A stretch of 41,824 nt of DNA from Phaeoceros laevis (lineage: Eukaryota > Anthocerotophyta > Anthocerotopsida > Notothyladales). Position numbers and translations under genes: made by a program. Location of the stretch: positions 1 through 41,824 of the forward strand of contig JBNGIQ010009488.1 in NCBI GenBank assembly GCA_049999765.1. The letters run 5' to 3'. The notes below the pieces were generated by a model. That model did not search any database. It was not told where the DNA came from and saw nothing but the letters and a program-made list of their open reading frames with translations. Positions 11,610 through 21,750 of this stretch are shown here, in pieces. Numbering within the stretch: the stretch's first letter is position 1; the number at the start of each line of letters is the position of its first letter.

Positions 11610-11864
11610 ACCCCGTTCCTACCGAGATATGGCAATTCCGCCTCATGAAGCGTGCAACTGTGCTGTCCACAGCGAGAAGGACAGACTGCTACTCTGCAGA
11701 ATGAAGTTCAAAATGAAGTGAACAAAAAATCTAACGACCTCCTTGGCTATGGAGCAGTACGTGGTCAGATGTTGCACACCGGAGGACTGGATTGTGTTTC
11801 CGTCGCAGGACATAAGTGTGTACCTTTTGCATTGTTGATGACAAAACAGCTGCTCTAAGTGAAA

Positions 11865-12854
11865 TCAATGTACGGAATACATCTTGTTGTGAGGTTCAGA
11901 TGTCGTACTTGTATCTTGGCACCTAACGCTTTCCTGGACTTCTCTCTTGGCCACTGATTCAGACTTGTGCTCAGAGCCGGTCTCCACAGCATAAACAGCA
12001 CCCACCTGGCAGTCTTTGAGAGATCCTGCAAGCTCACACTGTTGTTGCACAATACAGAGCCGAGAATGACAGATATACCGCCACTGCGACATAATCCATC
12101 AGCACAGAGTCCGTAATTTTCACGTTGCAGCCACTCCTGCAATCCTGCACCCCGCAAACACTACATAAATAAATCTATCTATCTCTACTAACCACAGAGC
12201 GTTTGACACTACGCGTATCAACAGAGCGTTTGACACTACGCGTATCAAACCTCAACCTCGGACCCTTCCGCGAGCAGTCCTGGACCCAATAGTTAGGATC
12301 GCATCTGCATTGCCCTGGCTGGAAAGGCTGGAAAGAGTGAAGTTCTTGAGGTGGGTTCCCTCGCCAGCTGGGTGGGGCCCGGTTGATGTTCTCGAATCTC
12401 TCGAGCGAGTTGACACGGCCCCAAATATCTGTCATCGGTTAGAGCAAGGCCGCGGCCACAGCTGCTAAAAGCTTGTGCACCCAAGGCTCCGAGACCTACA
12501 ACGGTACACGAGATCCCAATCCCCACTGACACCGGAAAGCTCGCAGCCGTCAGCAGATGAAGAATGGCTCGTAGGGCATCCGCAGAGCCTACATCCTCCG
12601 GTGATGCTGCCACCTCCAGATTCAGGCGGCCGGCAAACGCTTCCACAATCCAGATTCCAATTTTGATAGCCGCATCTTGTCCTTCTACCACGACCAGCAG
12701 GTCCCTGAAACAGCTGGCTTCCAATAGCTGCAGCATGTACCATAGCACTGGCCGATTGCCTACAGGAATCAAGGCATCGGGCAATTCCCTGGACACAAAA
12801 GGGAAGAACTTACTGGACAGCCCCCCATGCCATGATCACCACCTCGAACCCCAT
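11865..12854 (-). pseudogene. EIF2B3: Decayed copy of translation initiation factor eIF2B gamma subunit
   Basis: The minus strand carries pieces of eIF2B-gamma in the right order. From 12854: MGFEVVIMA, then after a one-base shift near 12827 GGLSSKFFPFVS, LPDALIPVGNRPVLWYM and SPEDVGSADALRAI. Frame slips occur again around VSGD. After an internal loss of the middle of the protein come NSLERFENINRA, AILTIGSRTA and SVKRSV, then CNVKITDSVLMDYVAV and DCQVGAVYAVETGSEHK near the C-terminus (stop about 11865). At least four frameshifts, in-frame stops and a 27-bp tandem duplication make it non-functional. A short intron-like GTTAGT..TTGCAG interval near 12180-12130 suggests a DNA-level duplicate, not a retrocopy, but this is uncertain. 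The real gene must be elsewhere. Confidence 0.85.
12195..12248. repeat. Perfect 27-bp tandem duplication inside the eIF2B-gamma pseudogene
   Basis: The unit beginning CAGAGCGTTTGACACTACGC is present at 12195-12221 and 12222-12248. On the minus strand it repeats nine codons around the conserved SVKRSV motif of eIF2B-gamma. Confidence 0.93.
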
Positions 12855-12964
12855 CACGGGCAAGCCAGTCGCCAATGCTGCTGGTCCCGAGAAATTTGAT
12901 GTGGTTACACTGCGGGTAGCCTAGTAGTAAGCACGTACTATACACACTTCCGGAGCACGAGACA

Positions 12965-14350
12965 ATGCTGTCTGCCCGAGGGGCCCTACTCTTGCGCAAG
13001 TCTGTTTCCGTAGGCACCTGGGCCCTTCCAGCACATCGCTTGCGGCGCCCACACGAAGACTCGAGTTTGCAACGCAGGCTTCAGGGTGGCGAATTGCAGC
13101 TCGGGACATGTTTTGGTGTGGCCAGTAGCCAGGGCAGTTGTAGGCTCCTGGCTGCAGTCAGCCGCGTGCGAAGGGCCGGCTCTGGCACGGTGGCCACCAT
13201 GGACAGCCCCCCCTTGGGTTACCGCGCGAATGTGGGCATCTGCCTTGTGAACAACAGAAATGAGGTAAGGGAGCTATCTTATGTTTCTTGAACAATGCAA
13301 GGAGGAATCGCATTCCCAAGTTGACGGTTTTTTAAGATGTGCTTTGCAGGTCTTCGTAGCGGCGCGTGTGGATGTCCCAGAAGCTTGGCAGATGCCTCAG
13401 GTTAACAGTGCTTCCCGCCTGCTTGCCCACCTTTCGTCCTCAGGTTGTTTTCGGTGCTCCTAAGACAATGCTGCTTTTACGTATTCTGGTCGGTTTTGCT
13501 GTCAATTTTGTCTCTGCTCTAGGTTATGGTTGTCTATTGACGATGGTGCAAACTTGTCTCTACAGGGAGGTATAGATGAGGGTGAAGAGCCTCGAGATGC
13601 TGCTATCAGAGAGCTCAGGGAGGAAACAGGAGTAACTTCCGCTAAGCTTATTGGGGAGGTAAAGCCATCTACCACTAGCATCTGATGTGACACATAACCT
13701 GTCCTCCAGGTGATCCTGATCTACCTGGAGCTTGTGCTTTAGGGTGATTGTCAGCACTGAGCACCTTCGGCTGTGACAGCAGGTGCCAGAATGGCTGACA
13801 TACGACTTTCCGCCAGAAGTGAGGGCAAACCTAGTACAGCTTTGGGGCCAAGACTGGACTGGACAGGCACAGAAATGGTAGTGCTTCTTGCTTCAGCCAC
13901 TAGTTCGTTGCACGTTAGACGTGACACACATGAGCACATGATTTCCATGTGACAGGGACGGTGCTTATAACTTTGTCCTTGTCCGTGGACTGCCTAGCAC
14001 TGGACCTAAAAGGTTTTGGCATTTTGGCTATCCATGCATAAATTCCCCCTCATGAAAACGAGCTGCAGGTTTCTTTTCAGATTTTATGGTGACGAGAGTG
14101 AGATCAACCTTACTGGCGATGGAGTGGAAGCACCTGAATTCTCAGACTGGAAGTGGATCCCTGTGGATGACGTTGTGGCAAGAGTAAGTTCAAAATTTGG
14201 TGGCATGTGAACTACATTCTTGCAAACTGCATTTCAGACCTACCAAGTTGTTGTTGACAAATGCAGGCAGTGCTATTCAAGAAACAAGTATACGCACGGG
14301 CTTTTGAGGTTCTTACACCCATTATTGTTGCAACTTCGCCGATCACTTGA
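12965..14350 (+). CDS. NUDX26: Nudix hydrolase of the NUDX26/27 (RppH/Ap4A hydrolase-like) type, probably organellar
   Basis: Six exons, 12965-13264, 13350-13400, 13566-13658, 13783-13877, 14069-14183 and 14267-14350, join in frame to 245 residues. After a 75-residue Arg/Ser/Leu-rich N-terminal extension typical of a plastid or mitochondrial transit peptide come GYRANVGICLVNN, AWQMPQ, a perfect Nudix box (GGIDEGEEPRD, then IRELREETG), WLTYDFPPEV, GQDWTGQAQKWFLFRF and INLTGDG. These match plant diadenosine-polyphosphate/ppGpp hydrolases of the NUDX26/27 group, which are Mg-dependent. The order AWQMPQGGIDEGE is also that of bacterial RppH, so mRNA-cap-like substrates are possible. Exon 3 codes the whole Nudix box. 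Upstream is the eIF2B-gamma pseudogene on the other strand. Confidence 0.95.
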
Positions 14351-14980
14351 GCTTCATTCGCTGGCTGCATGGAGTCAAGGATAATTTCCAATGCGAGCAT
14401 CCACCTTGCAAATAGTCCATCTCAGACAGTCTGCTTTCTGTGTTCTCGTCATGTCCATGTGGTTAGAAATTTTGGTATCGCTGTTCAAGAAGTGCAACTT
14501 GATCAAACTGATGCCTCCATATTATCCGAGCTCGTTGCAGCATCACTTTGTCCTTGTCCGCATAATGCAGAGGTCACACGGTGCAATACGCGGTCTTCCT
14601 GTGGGAACGGTGAAAAAGCAGCCATCGGGAAGACACGCATTCGCAATACTAGCTACCGCTCTTGTGTTGTCACATTGATGAAAAGTGCTTCCTCACAATT
14701 TTCATCCACTAGTATTGTGAAAATGGTTGGCTCCTTTTGTCTCAAGGTCGCAAGGGTATATAAAGTTAATAAACTTATTTTGCTTATCCTATGGAAGTAG
14801 TTAACATAAACCATACACATCAATATGCTCCATGTAATTCATGGGTCCACCTGAAAAGGCTCAAATTACTCAAAGTATATCTGAAATCACTTAAATTACA
14901 CTGTCCTCTCCTCTGTATCATCACTCTTTGCAAATTATGAAAAAAAATTATCTTATGCAGGAAAATATAGCCCATTATAG
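14351..14980. other. 3' flank of the NUDX26-type gene passing into an AT-rich block
   Basis: Plus-strand open frames here do not match any family and overlap one another. From about 14,760 the composition becomes visibly AT-rich. Most likely 3' UTR and intergenic DNA. Confidence 0.5.
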
Positions 14981-14982
14981 TC

Positions 14983-16094
14983 TTACTCTCCATATTTTTC
15001 TTTCATTTTGCTAGCAACAGCTTTGGCCATCTTTTTATCTACTCTTTCATCTTTGGCATTCCTGTGCAGGAACATAACATGTTAGGGCGTGATGTTTTTC
15101 TAAGCACAGAAAACAAGATGCTTCGTCATCAAGAGAAAGAAAAAACAACTTACAAGTCATGTCGTAATTGTCCCATAGCTATTTCACGGCGATTTTGGGT
15201 TTGCTCCGTGGTCTATGAGGAAGAAGATTTTTGTTAAGAATAATAGTAGAACGAAAACGAAAAGTTTAGGATAAATACACCAATACATCCTAAATATTAA
15301 CAATTCTTCTGCTTTAATTCACCTCATAACGTTCAACATGACCTCTTTGTTTTACCATACATCCACAAATTATTGCTGCAACCTATGTACTACCACAATG
15401 CACATTCAATGTTGAACATTTCTTGACAAGAAATAGCAAGAATATAAAATACAAGTGTGTGTGTGTGTGGTTATTTGAAGTACAAGTAAGAAGGTAGAAC
15501 AATAACAAATGGAAAGGGTTTGAATAGCTGCTGCATTTTGATGTTGATGTAAGAGTCTCTTACAGATACCTCACATCCAAAAAGAAAAACATATCCAATT
15601 GTTGCTCCTCTGCAAAAGTCATCAATCTAAGCAAACACTACTAACCTATTAGTATGAACAAGTCCCTACAATATATCAATAAGCAATCATGGGCTAGGTA
15701 GTAATAGTGACATCATACGAAAAAGGATTAAATACTTACAGCTCTTAAAGTGTAACTTTTCGAGTTGAAGCTTGCAGCAACTTTTGATCTCTAATAAATG
15801 ACAAATGAATTTTAGTATTTATATACTTTTACTTCCAAGGTAAGTTCACACTATTTAACGAGAGTAGAGAGTAGCTAAATTTTAAGATAATAAGATGCAA
15901 CATCTGAGAGCCACATCTAAGAGCCCTTCTATATTGCCCAACTAAGCTAAAAAAATTGTTCTAAACTTTTGTTAAAGTAGAATGTATACCGAAAACATTA
16001 GAGCCAAAGTGAATCCTCCTGATCCAAATGCTGAAACAAACATTAATATGACATTGATTTTGAAGCATGAGGCTACACTCACTGCTCCACAACC
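14983..16094 (-). CDS. Candidate small multi-exon gene of unknown function (partial model)
   Basis: Five minus-strand segments join with canonical splice sites and compatible phases: an upstream segment ending at 16094, then 16030-15990, 15790-15740, 15607-15575, 15212-15154 and 15061-14983 with a TAA stop. They read ATTIAGAIS, FGSGGFTLALMFS, KSYTLRA, EQQLDMFFFLD and, best supported, GQLRHDLNAKDERVDKKMA ending KEKYGE. The first part is hydrophobic and could be a membrane segment; the C-terminus is a charged helix. The 15607 acceptor uses the second of two adjacent AGs, which weakens that junction. I found no start codon with confidence and do not recognise the family. The last two exons are the firmest. 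Confidence 0.4.
15455..15469. repeat. (GT)n microsatellite
   Basis: Seven GT units in a row inside the AT-rich block, within an intron of the candidate minus-strand gene. Confidence 0.9.
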
Positions 16095-16108
16095 TGATAT
16101 TGCTCCAG

Positions 16109-16252
16109 CAATGGTCGTAGCACCCAAGGATAGTAGTAGGCTGCCATTACAGACAAAGTAAGTATATTCATGAGCTATGAATCCAATGGTTGTAGCACCA
16201 AGGGTATGAGAGTGTCATTATATACAAAATGAGTATAGTCATGAGCCATAAA
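16109..16252. repeat. Diverged tandem duplication of about 70 bp
   Basis: The segment CAATGGTCGTAGCACCCAAG at 16109-16180 is followed by a diverged copy from 16184, CAATGGTTGTAGCACCAAGG, and both end in a CATGAGC(T/C)AT(G/A)AA-like stretch. The left copy overlaps the upstream end of the candidate minus-strand gene. Confidence 0.7.
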
Positions 16253-17231
16253 ATATTGCTCAGAACATAGAAGGTTGTGGGAATTACAAGCCTGGAGAAA
16301 AATTAGGAGATCCTTTTTGTATTATAATTACCATCAAGATCGTTAAGAATCCACATATCTGCGTCACCCCACTTTAAGCATATGTTCCAATTCTAATATT
16401 GATTTAACGACAAGAGAATATAGGGTTCTTGCAATAAAACGGCTGAATTGCAACATTTGAAAAATGCGCGATCATGTTCTGGAATTATATGTAGTTACAA
16501 AGATTAGCATGTTGAGCAACTTGAGAGATTCAGCTGGGCAGTTTTGGCATTTTGTCAATTGCACCTCCCTCAACAACGCCATGGTCTTAAAGGTAGTGTT
16601 ATTGTGAAGTTCGAATGAAGAAAATAAGTAGATCGGCCATTTTGATCTTTTTTAAAGCATAATTTATCTTAACGAAAACATTTTTAAAACCTCATAATAT
16701 AGAGAAGAAAAACTCATATATGACTAAGTCCTTGAGTTACGATATGATAAGAACTAGAAAAAGGTCTGTTAGTTCCAGATTGGCAACTTATGTGACTTTG
16801 TCTTGAACATTGATTGATCATTGATCGGGGTTCACAAGGTTAGGCTAACTAAACGGAGCGGCAACTGTGGGGGGAGTCTAGAGACGACCTTGTTCCGGTT
16901 TGCTGTCACACGGACGGGACAAAGTAACGGTTACTGAAGCGTTCAAGTGGTGAAGCCTTTCAGGGAGGAGATAGGTGATGGCTGAGACTGGGAGTGAGCA
17001 AAGTGGACTTCAACATCTTGGATTTTTTGAGGTGATGCTAATCGGTCAGCCTGACACCTTACGCAAGGGGGCAGTCTCGATCTCTCGTAGTCGACAAATA
17101 TGCAGCTTCGCGGAGTAGGGCGTTTTCTCCTTCCTTGTCTCTGATCCAGGTGGAGTTGAACTCGGCTGGCTGAACGCCGCTGTGACAGGATCCTCGTACC
17201 CTGACATTCTGTGGTGAGAGGAAAGGAAGGA
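16253..17231. other. AT-rich intergenic region and 5' flank of the dynein gene
   Basis: No gene supported. AT-rich until about 16,840, then composition returns to that of the genes. A 46-codon frame from ATG 16977 (MAETGSEQSGLQHLGFF) lies just upstream of the dynein start and could be an upstream ORF or an unrecognised first exon. An in-frame TGA at 17202 precedes the chosen dynein start. Confidence 0.5.
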
Positions 17232-20200
17232 ATGGCGGCTGAAGCGCTACAGGGCATTGCCAGCATTGCTGAAGAGTTTCTGGCATGGGAAGAGGTTCTT
17301 AACAGCTCGATGTCGGTAGCTCTTCGTGACGAAGCTGCCAAGATTATTCATGAGCTGGAGCCCATCAGAAACCACTTTGTGGTATGTTGTAACTTGAAGC
17401 CTGACAGCTTGATTGATTAGCTTTGGTATATGGTACTTGGCAATCAGAAGAAGAAACTGCCCGTTAGGTTCATGATCACGTAATACGGACAGACAGATGA
17501 TGCCTTGGAGACGTCTGAGTAGGACTAATCNNNNNNNNNNNNNNNNNNNNNNNNNNNNNNNNNNNNNNNNNNNNNNNNNNNNNNNNNNNNNNNNNNNNNN
17601 NNNNNNNNNNNNNNNNNNNNNNNNNNNNNNCCCCCCCCGCCCCCCCAGAACATTCTCTCAAGGAGCTATGAAGAGTTGCTGGACTTGGTAGAGTCGACTC
17701 AGGAAGTTTTGGAGCGCTTATGGATTATCCCTTCCAACCGCCTGGATCAGAGAAGCCTGGAAACGTTTCCAGCAGCATACAGTCAGCAGAGAATGAGGCA
17801 CTTGATGATACTGGTGGGCAGGTCCTTCCATGCCGCTCTCCATCAACAGCTATCAGGAATGGACATGTGGCGAGGACAGTTTCAGCAGGTGAAAGATTGA
17901 ATCCAACTGAAAACCTGATTGCATGGTTGCTCGGCTTTATCCGTTCCACATTATGTTGAGGTGGCCTGATTTGGCAGGTGGAGGAAGGAGTGAGCCGAGC
18001 TTTGCGCTTGCTGGCAAAATGGTACCACTGCACACTCCAGCTAACGAAGCTGACATGGCCGTCGCACGTAAGCAGGCCCTGGGTGGGAAAACCTTTTGAG
18101 GATGACATCCTCAACACTTTCCATACCCGTCTTGACAGTATCCTCAAGCTGCTAGAGGTTTGGGACACTTTCCTCGGGCAGAAGAACCGGATCGGTCTAT
18201 ACGAAGTCACATACTCATGAGCGTAACCAACATCGCTATTCCAGGTTCATGAAAGACTTTTGGTGCTGGTCTCAGAAGCTGAAGAAGATATCTTGGCCAA
18301 AGAACGTGCCTTTCAGTCTTTCGCTCAGTTAGATGCCTTGGATTGCTCAGCTGATGCTGACAATGCGTGGAAGGTTTGCAGATGCTCAGCTACATCACCT
18401 ACTGCTTTTGTGGCTCAAACTTGTGAGTGCACTCACATAAGGCTTCCGTGTTACAGGCTGCCGTTTCATTATATGAAAAGCAAATCGCCCCCATTGAGGG
18501 CAAGATAGCCCTGAAGTTGCAGGAGGTTCTATGCTCCTCCATCTTGCCATCCTTTGCTGCTTCGCTGGAACCTAGGTCAAAGTTCGCCAAAACTGTCTCA
18601 GCAACAGCTGGTACTCATCAGGTGAAACGTTGCTGAAAATGGCAAACGTAGACCTCATGACTCCTGCACAGGAGATACTCACTCCCTACCTGCTACGAGC
18701 AGGTGATGGCAGAGCTACGAAAGTACAAGGAGCTCTTTGAGAAGCCTCTGGTTGTGCAGGCACTCAGCATCAAGTCCGGGGTGTTGATTTCCCTTTTCAA
18801 CAGGTAAGACAATGTCGACCTAAATTGCACAACTTGGAATTCATGTACTACGAATCTCTTTCTTTTGTCGAAATGCAGGCACTTGGATGGACTGAGGCAC
18901 AGTTACGACAAACAGATGCAAAGTAACGGAAACACAGTAAATGCAGGGGCCTCATGTCAACCTCATTGCAATTCGGCAAGCACCGTAGGCAGCATTTTCT
19001 GGTCGCTTCAGCATGACCAAAAGGTAACAGAACTCCACGAACGTTGCAGGGAGCTTGATTTTGCAAAAATCAAAATAAGATCCGGGCATCTATGATTCCG
19101 TGCCCTGCTCCGCCAGGTGGAGGAAACAAGAACCACATTTCTCGCAATAGCACCGATCTTGTCTGAACCAACAGACACGGCGGCAGCAGAAGCTCAAAAC
19201 ATCATTGTCCGCGAACTGAAGTATGTCGTTCTGCTACCTTAGGAACCTAGATTCGGCTGGATCTTTTTACATTTGCCGCCGGTTGTACTTTGATGGATTG
19301 TTCTGTAGAATCGTCGTCCCCTCCTTGCAGTGACTTGAAGCAGGATCTCTCAAGCTACAGGGTAAACCAGCTCAAGGTAAATGCGTCTGCCTAATATTCC
19401 TGCATGGGGGTGTCACTCTGTGGCCTTTGGGACTCAGACTTCCACGTTGTTACAGTTGTGGGAAGCCGATATCCGGTCTAAGCTTAAGAGCATGTCCTTG
19501 GAAACATCCGGCAAACTGTTACGACTCAACCCAAAGGATGGACACGTCGAGGTACCGCTGATCCATGAAATAAGACATTTCTGCCGAAGGCTGCAAACAG
19601 GTGGATGACGATGATCTGGTGCAGGTAACGTTCAGAAATGACCTTGTGGCATTGATCCGTCAAACACGGGAGCTCGTCACGTTAGGATTTGCGTTGAACG
19701 TCAGTGCTCCCGAAACTCTCATGTGTAACTTAAGCCATCTTTTTCATGAAAAGAAATGAAAAAGCGGGAAACAACTGGGACAGGTTATTAACCAAAAATT
19801 CATATGCAGCCTGAGATCCTGAAGGTGGTAGAGGCAGCCCAAAAGTTCCAGAAGCAAGCGATGCTCTTGAAGCAAGTTGCCAACTTCTACAACGACATAT
19901 CAACGCAATTGATCCCTTGCCAGATGGTCATGCTTCTAAAAGATGCCTTACACTTCGAAGCTGTACTGAAGAATCCGTGTGATACATTGGGCAAGCCACT
20001 TCTGTGGAACAATCTATCAGCAGTACAGGTACAGTCAGGGTGGTAAGAACTTCGTTTTTAATATTAACTGTGCAGATCACATCGGAAACCTCTTACACTA
20101 AGTAGCTTGGAAAATTTTGTGAGAGATAATGGCCCCCGTCTTCTCACAGAGTTACACGGAAAGGCTTCAATGTGCAACTCTCAAGCTTTCAGAGAAGAAC

Positions 20201-21750
20201 AGGCAATTACGGTTGCAACACAGGTTTGACTGCTAACGTTGCTACGAATGTCTAGCTGTTCCTCCCAGTGGTGACTATACCTTTAATGTGGGTAACACTC
20301 CTGTTCGCAGCAAGTTGGGACAAATTGCCGCAAAGCTGGTGGGCCTCGACTTACATCATCGTTCTCAACAGTGGCAAACTTCTCTGCAAGAAATGTCCCG
20401 TATTTTTGAAGAAACGGAGAAACAGGGGTTTACACAACTTGGTGAATGGCACAAGCACTGGGATCTACAGGTGAATACCCCAACGACCAGAGTAAAAGCA
20501 TATACAGCTAGGCGGGCTAATTCCATATGTTTCTGGTAGCATGAGTTCAGGACGATGTCTGCAGCACCACTGACAACTGACCAAATTACATGTTGAATGC
20601 TTTGTCCCCACCTGCGAGCCAGGTTTTTCAAATATTAGAGCGTCAATATGAAAAGTACATTAATCACTTAATGGATAACTTCCCTGAGGTACTACAGACA
20701 TTGATTCCCTCTGACTCTCCGTGAGTTTCACCGCGATGCCCTTTGACGGTGAAATGTGCCAATCTGTCTAGATGGAAGTGAAATTGGTTTACGCACATGG
20801 ATCTATACAGTATGACCCTCCTTTTCATGAAATATCTGCGAGTCACTTCAAGATAATTTCAAATCTCCTCAGGTGAAGTTCCTCGCAACACTACGATTGC
20901 TCCGATGTCCGGGGAAATCCTACTTGTGTACCAGGAGCTCTTATATCTGTTGAACTTGTCACAGCTTGCCTATCAGCTTTCGAGGTTTCGGCTTGAGCCT
21001 CGAGGCCTTCCACAACATGAGCAGAACTTTCGAGAACCTTTCTGGTACCAAGGTGTTGCAAGACAGGTACACAATTCTTCAAGCAATTCAAGCAATTCAA
21101 GCAATCAAGCTTGAGTCTGATCATCAATCTGTACAGAGCCAACAAACTTCTGGAACAGTTGCGACATGAGCAAATGAGACTTGCAGAACAGCTTGACTTG
21201 GTATCTCGATTTCTGTAATCAAGTCATTGTCCTTTAACCAGTCACAGTGCCAAAAACATGTACACTGGCTGTCCATCCTGCACAGTTTGCGGAGTGCTAG
21301 ACTTTCCGTCTACACTGAGTATGCAATCTTCATATGCAGAGAACGAGAACACTTGTTGTGAAAGAGTTCCATGCAGAAAAGAGGAAAAAGGTGGAGGACT
21401 GGGATCTTGAATTCAAGGCAATACGATTTCACCACAAGAAGTGTGACACAATCCCCATTGAAATTAAGGTCAGCATGTGGTAGATGAATGTTGTGGCTCC
21501 AGCCATGACCAACCTTTCATGATTTAGTGTGCTGACACATTGAACAGATTGGGTCCTACAGGATCTCAACTGGGTTGGCCAAAGCATCCATCGACGACCA
21601 ACTGAAAAGTTTCCACAAAGAACTTTGCGAGCTGTTAGCACACCAGGTTGACCGAGATATAGCAGAAATTGAGGATTTCATGAGAGCAGGGGTGAACATC
21701 ATGGAAGGCAGTCTATCCTCAGTCGAAGACATAGAAGCTATCCGGCAGGG
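17232..21750 (+). other. Dynein 2 heavy chain: N-terminal tail exons
   Basis: Short exons code for the dynein-2 tail: [105 protein letters not shown] and LPISFRGFG, all in the order of the animal protein. This region binds the intermediate and light intermediate chains and dimerises. Confidence 0.88.

Noticed and set aside
12769-12820. A 25-bp intron (GTAAGT..CCAG) that would repair the eIF2B-gamma frame
   Set aside because: Too short for a plant intron, and the bases it would remove code the expected SSKFFPFVS when read with a single-base shift, so a frameshift is the better explanation.
16943-17341. Minus-strand 132-codon open frame across the dynein start
   Set aside because: Antisense to the dynein first exon, no recognised domain, and overlapped by a second minus-strand frame; best seen as a shadow.
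17476-17691. Open frames running through the N gap
   Set aside because: They exist only because N is read as an unknown residue; no evidence of coding.
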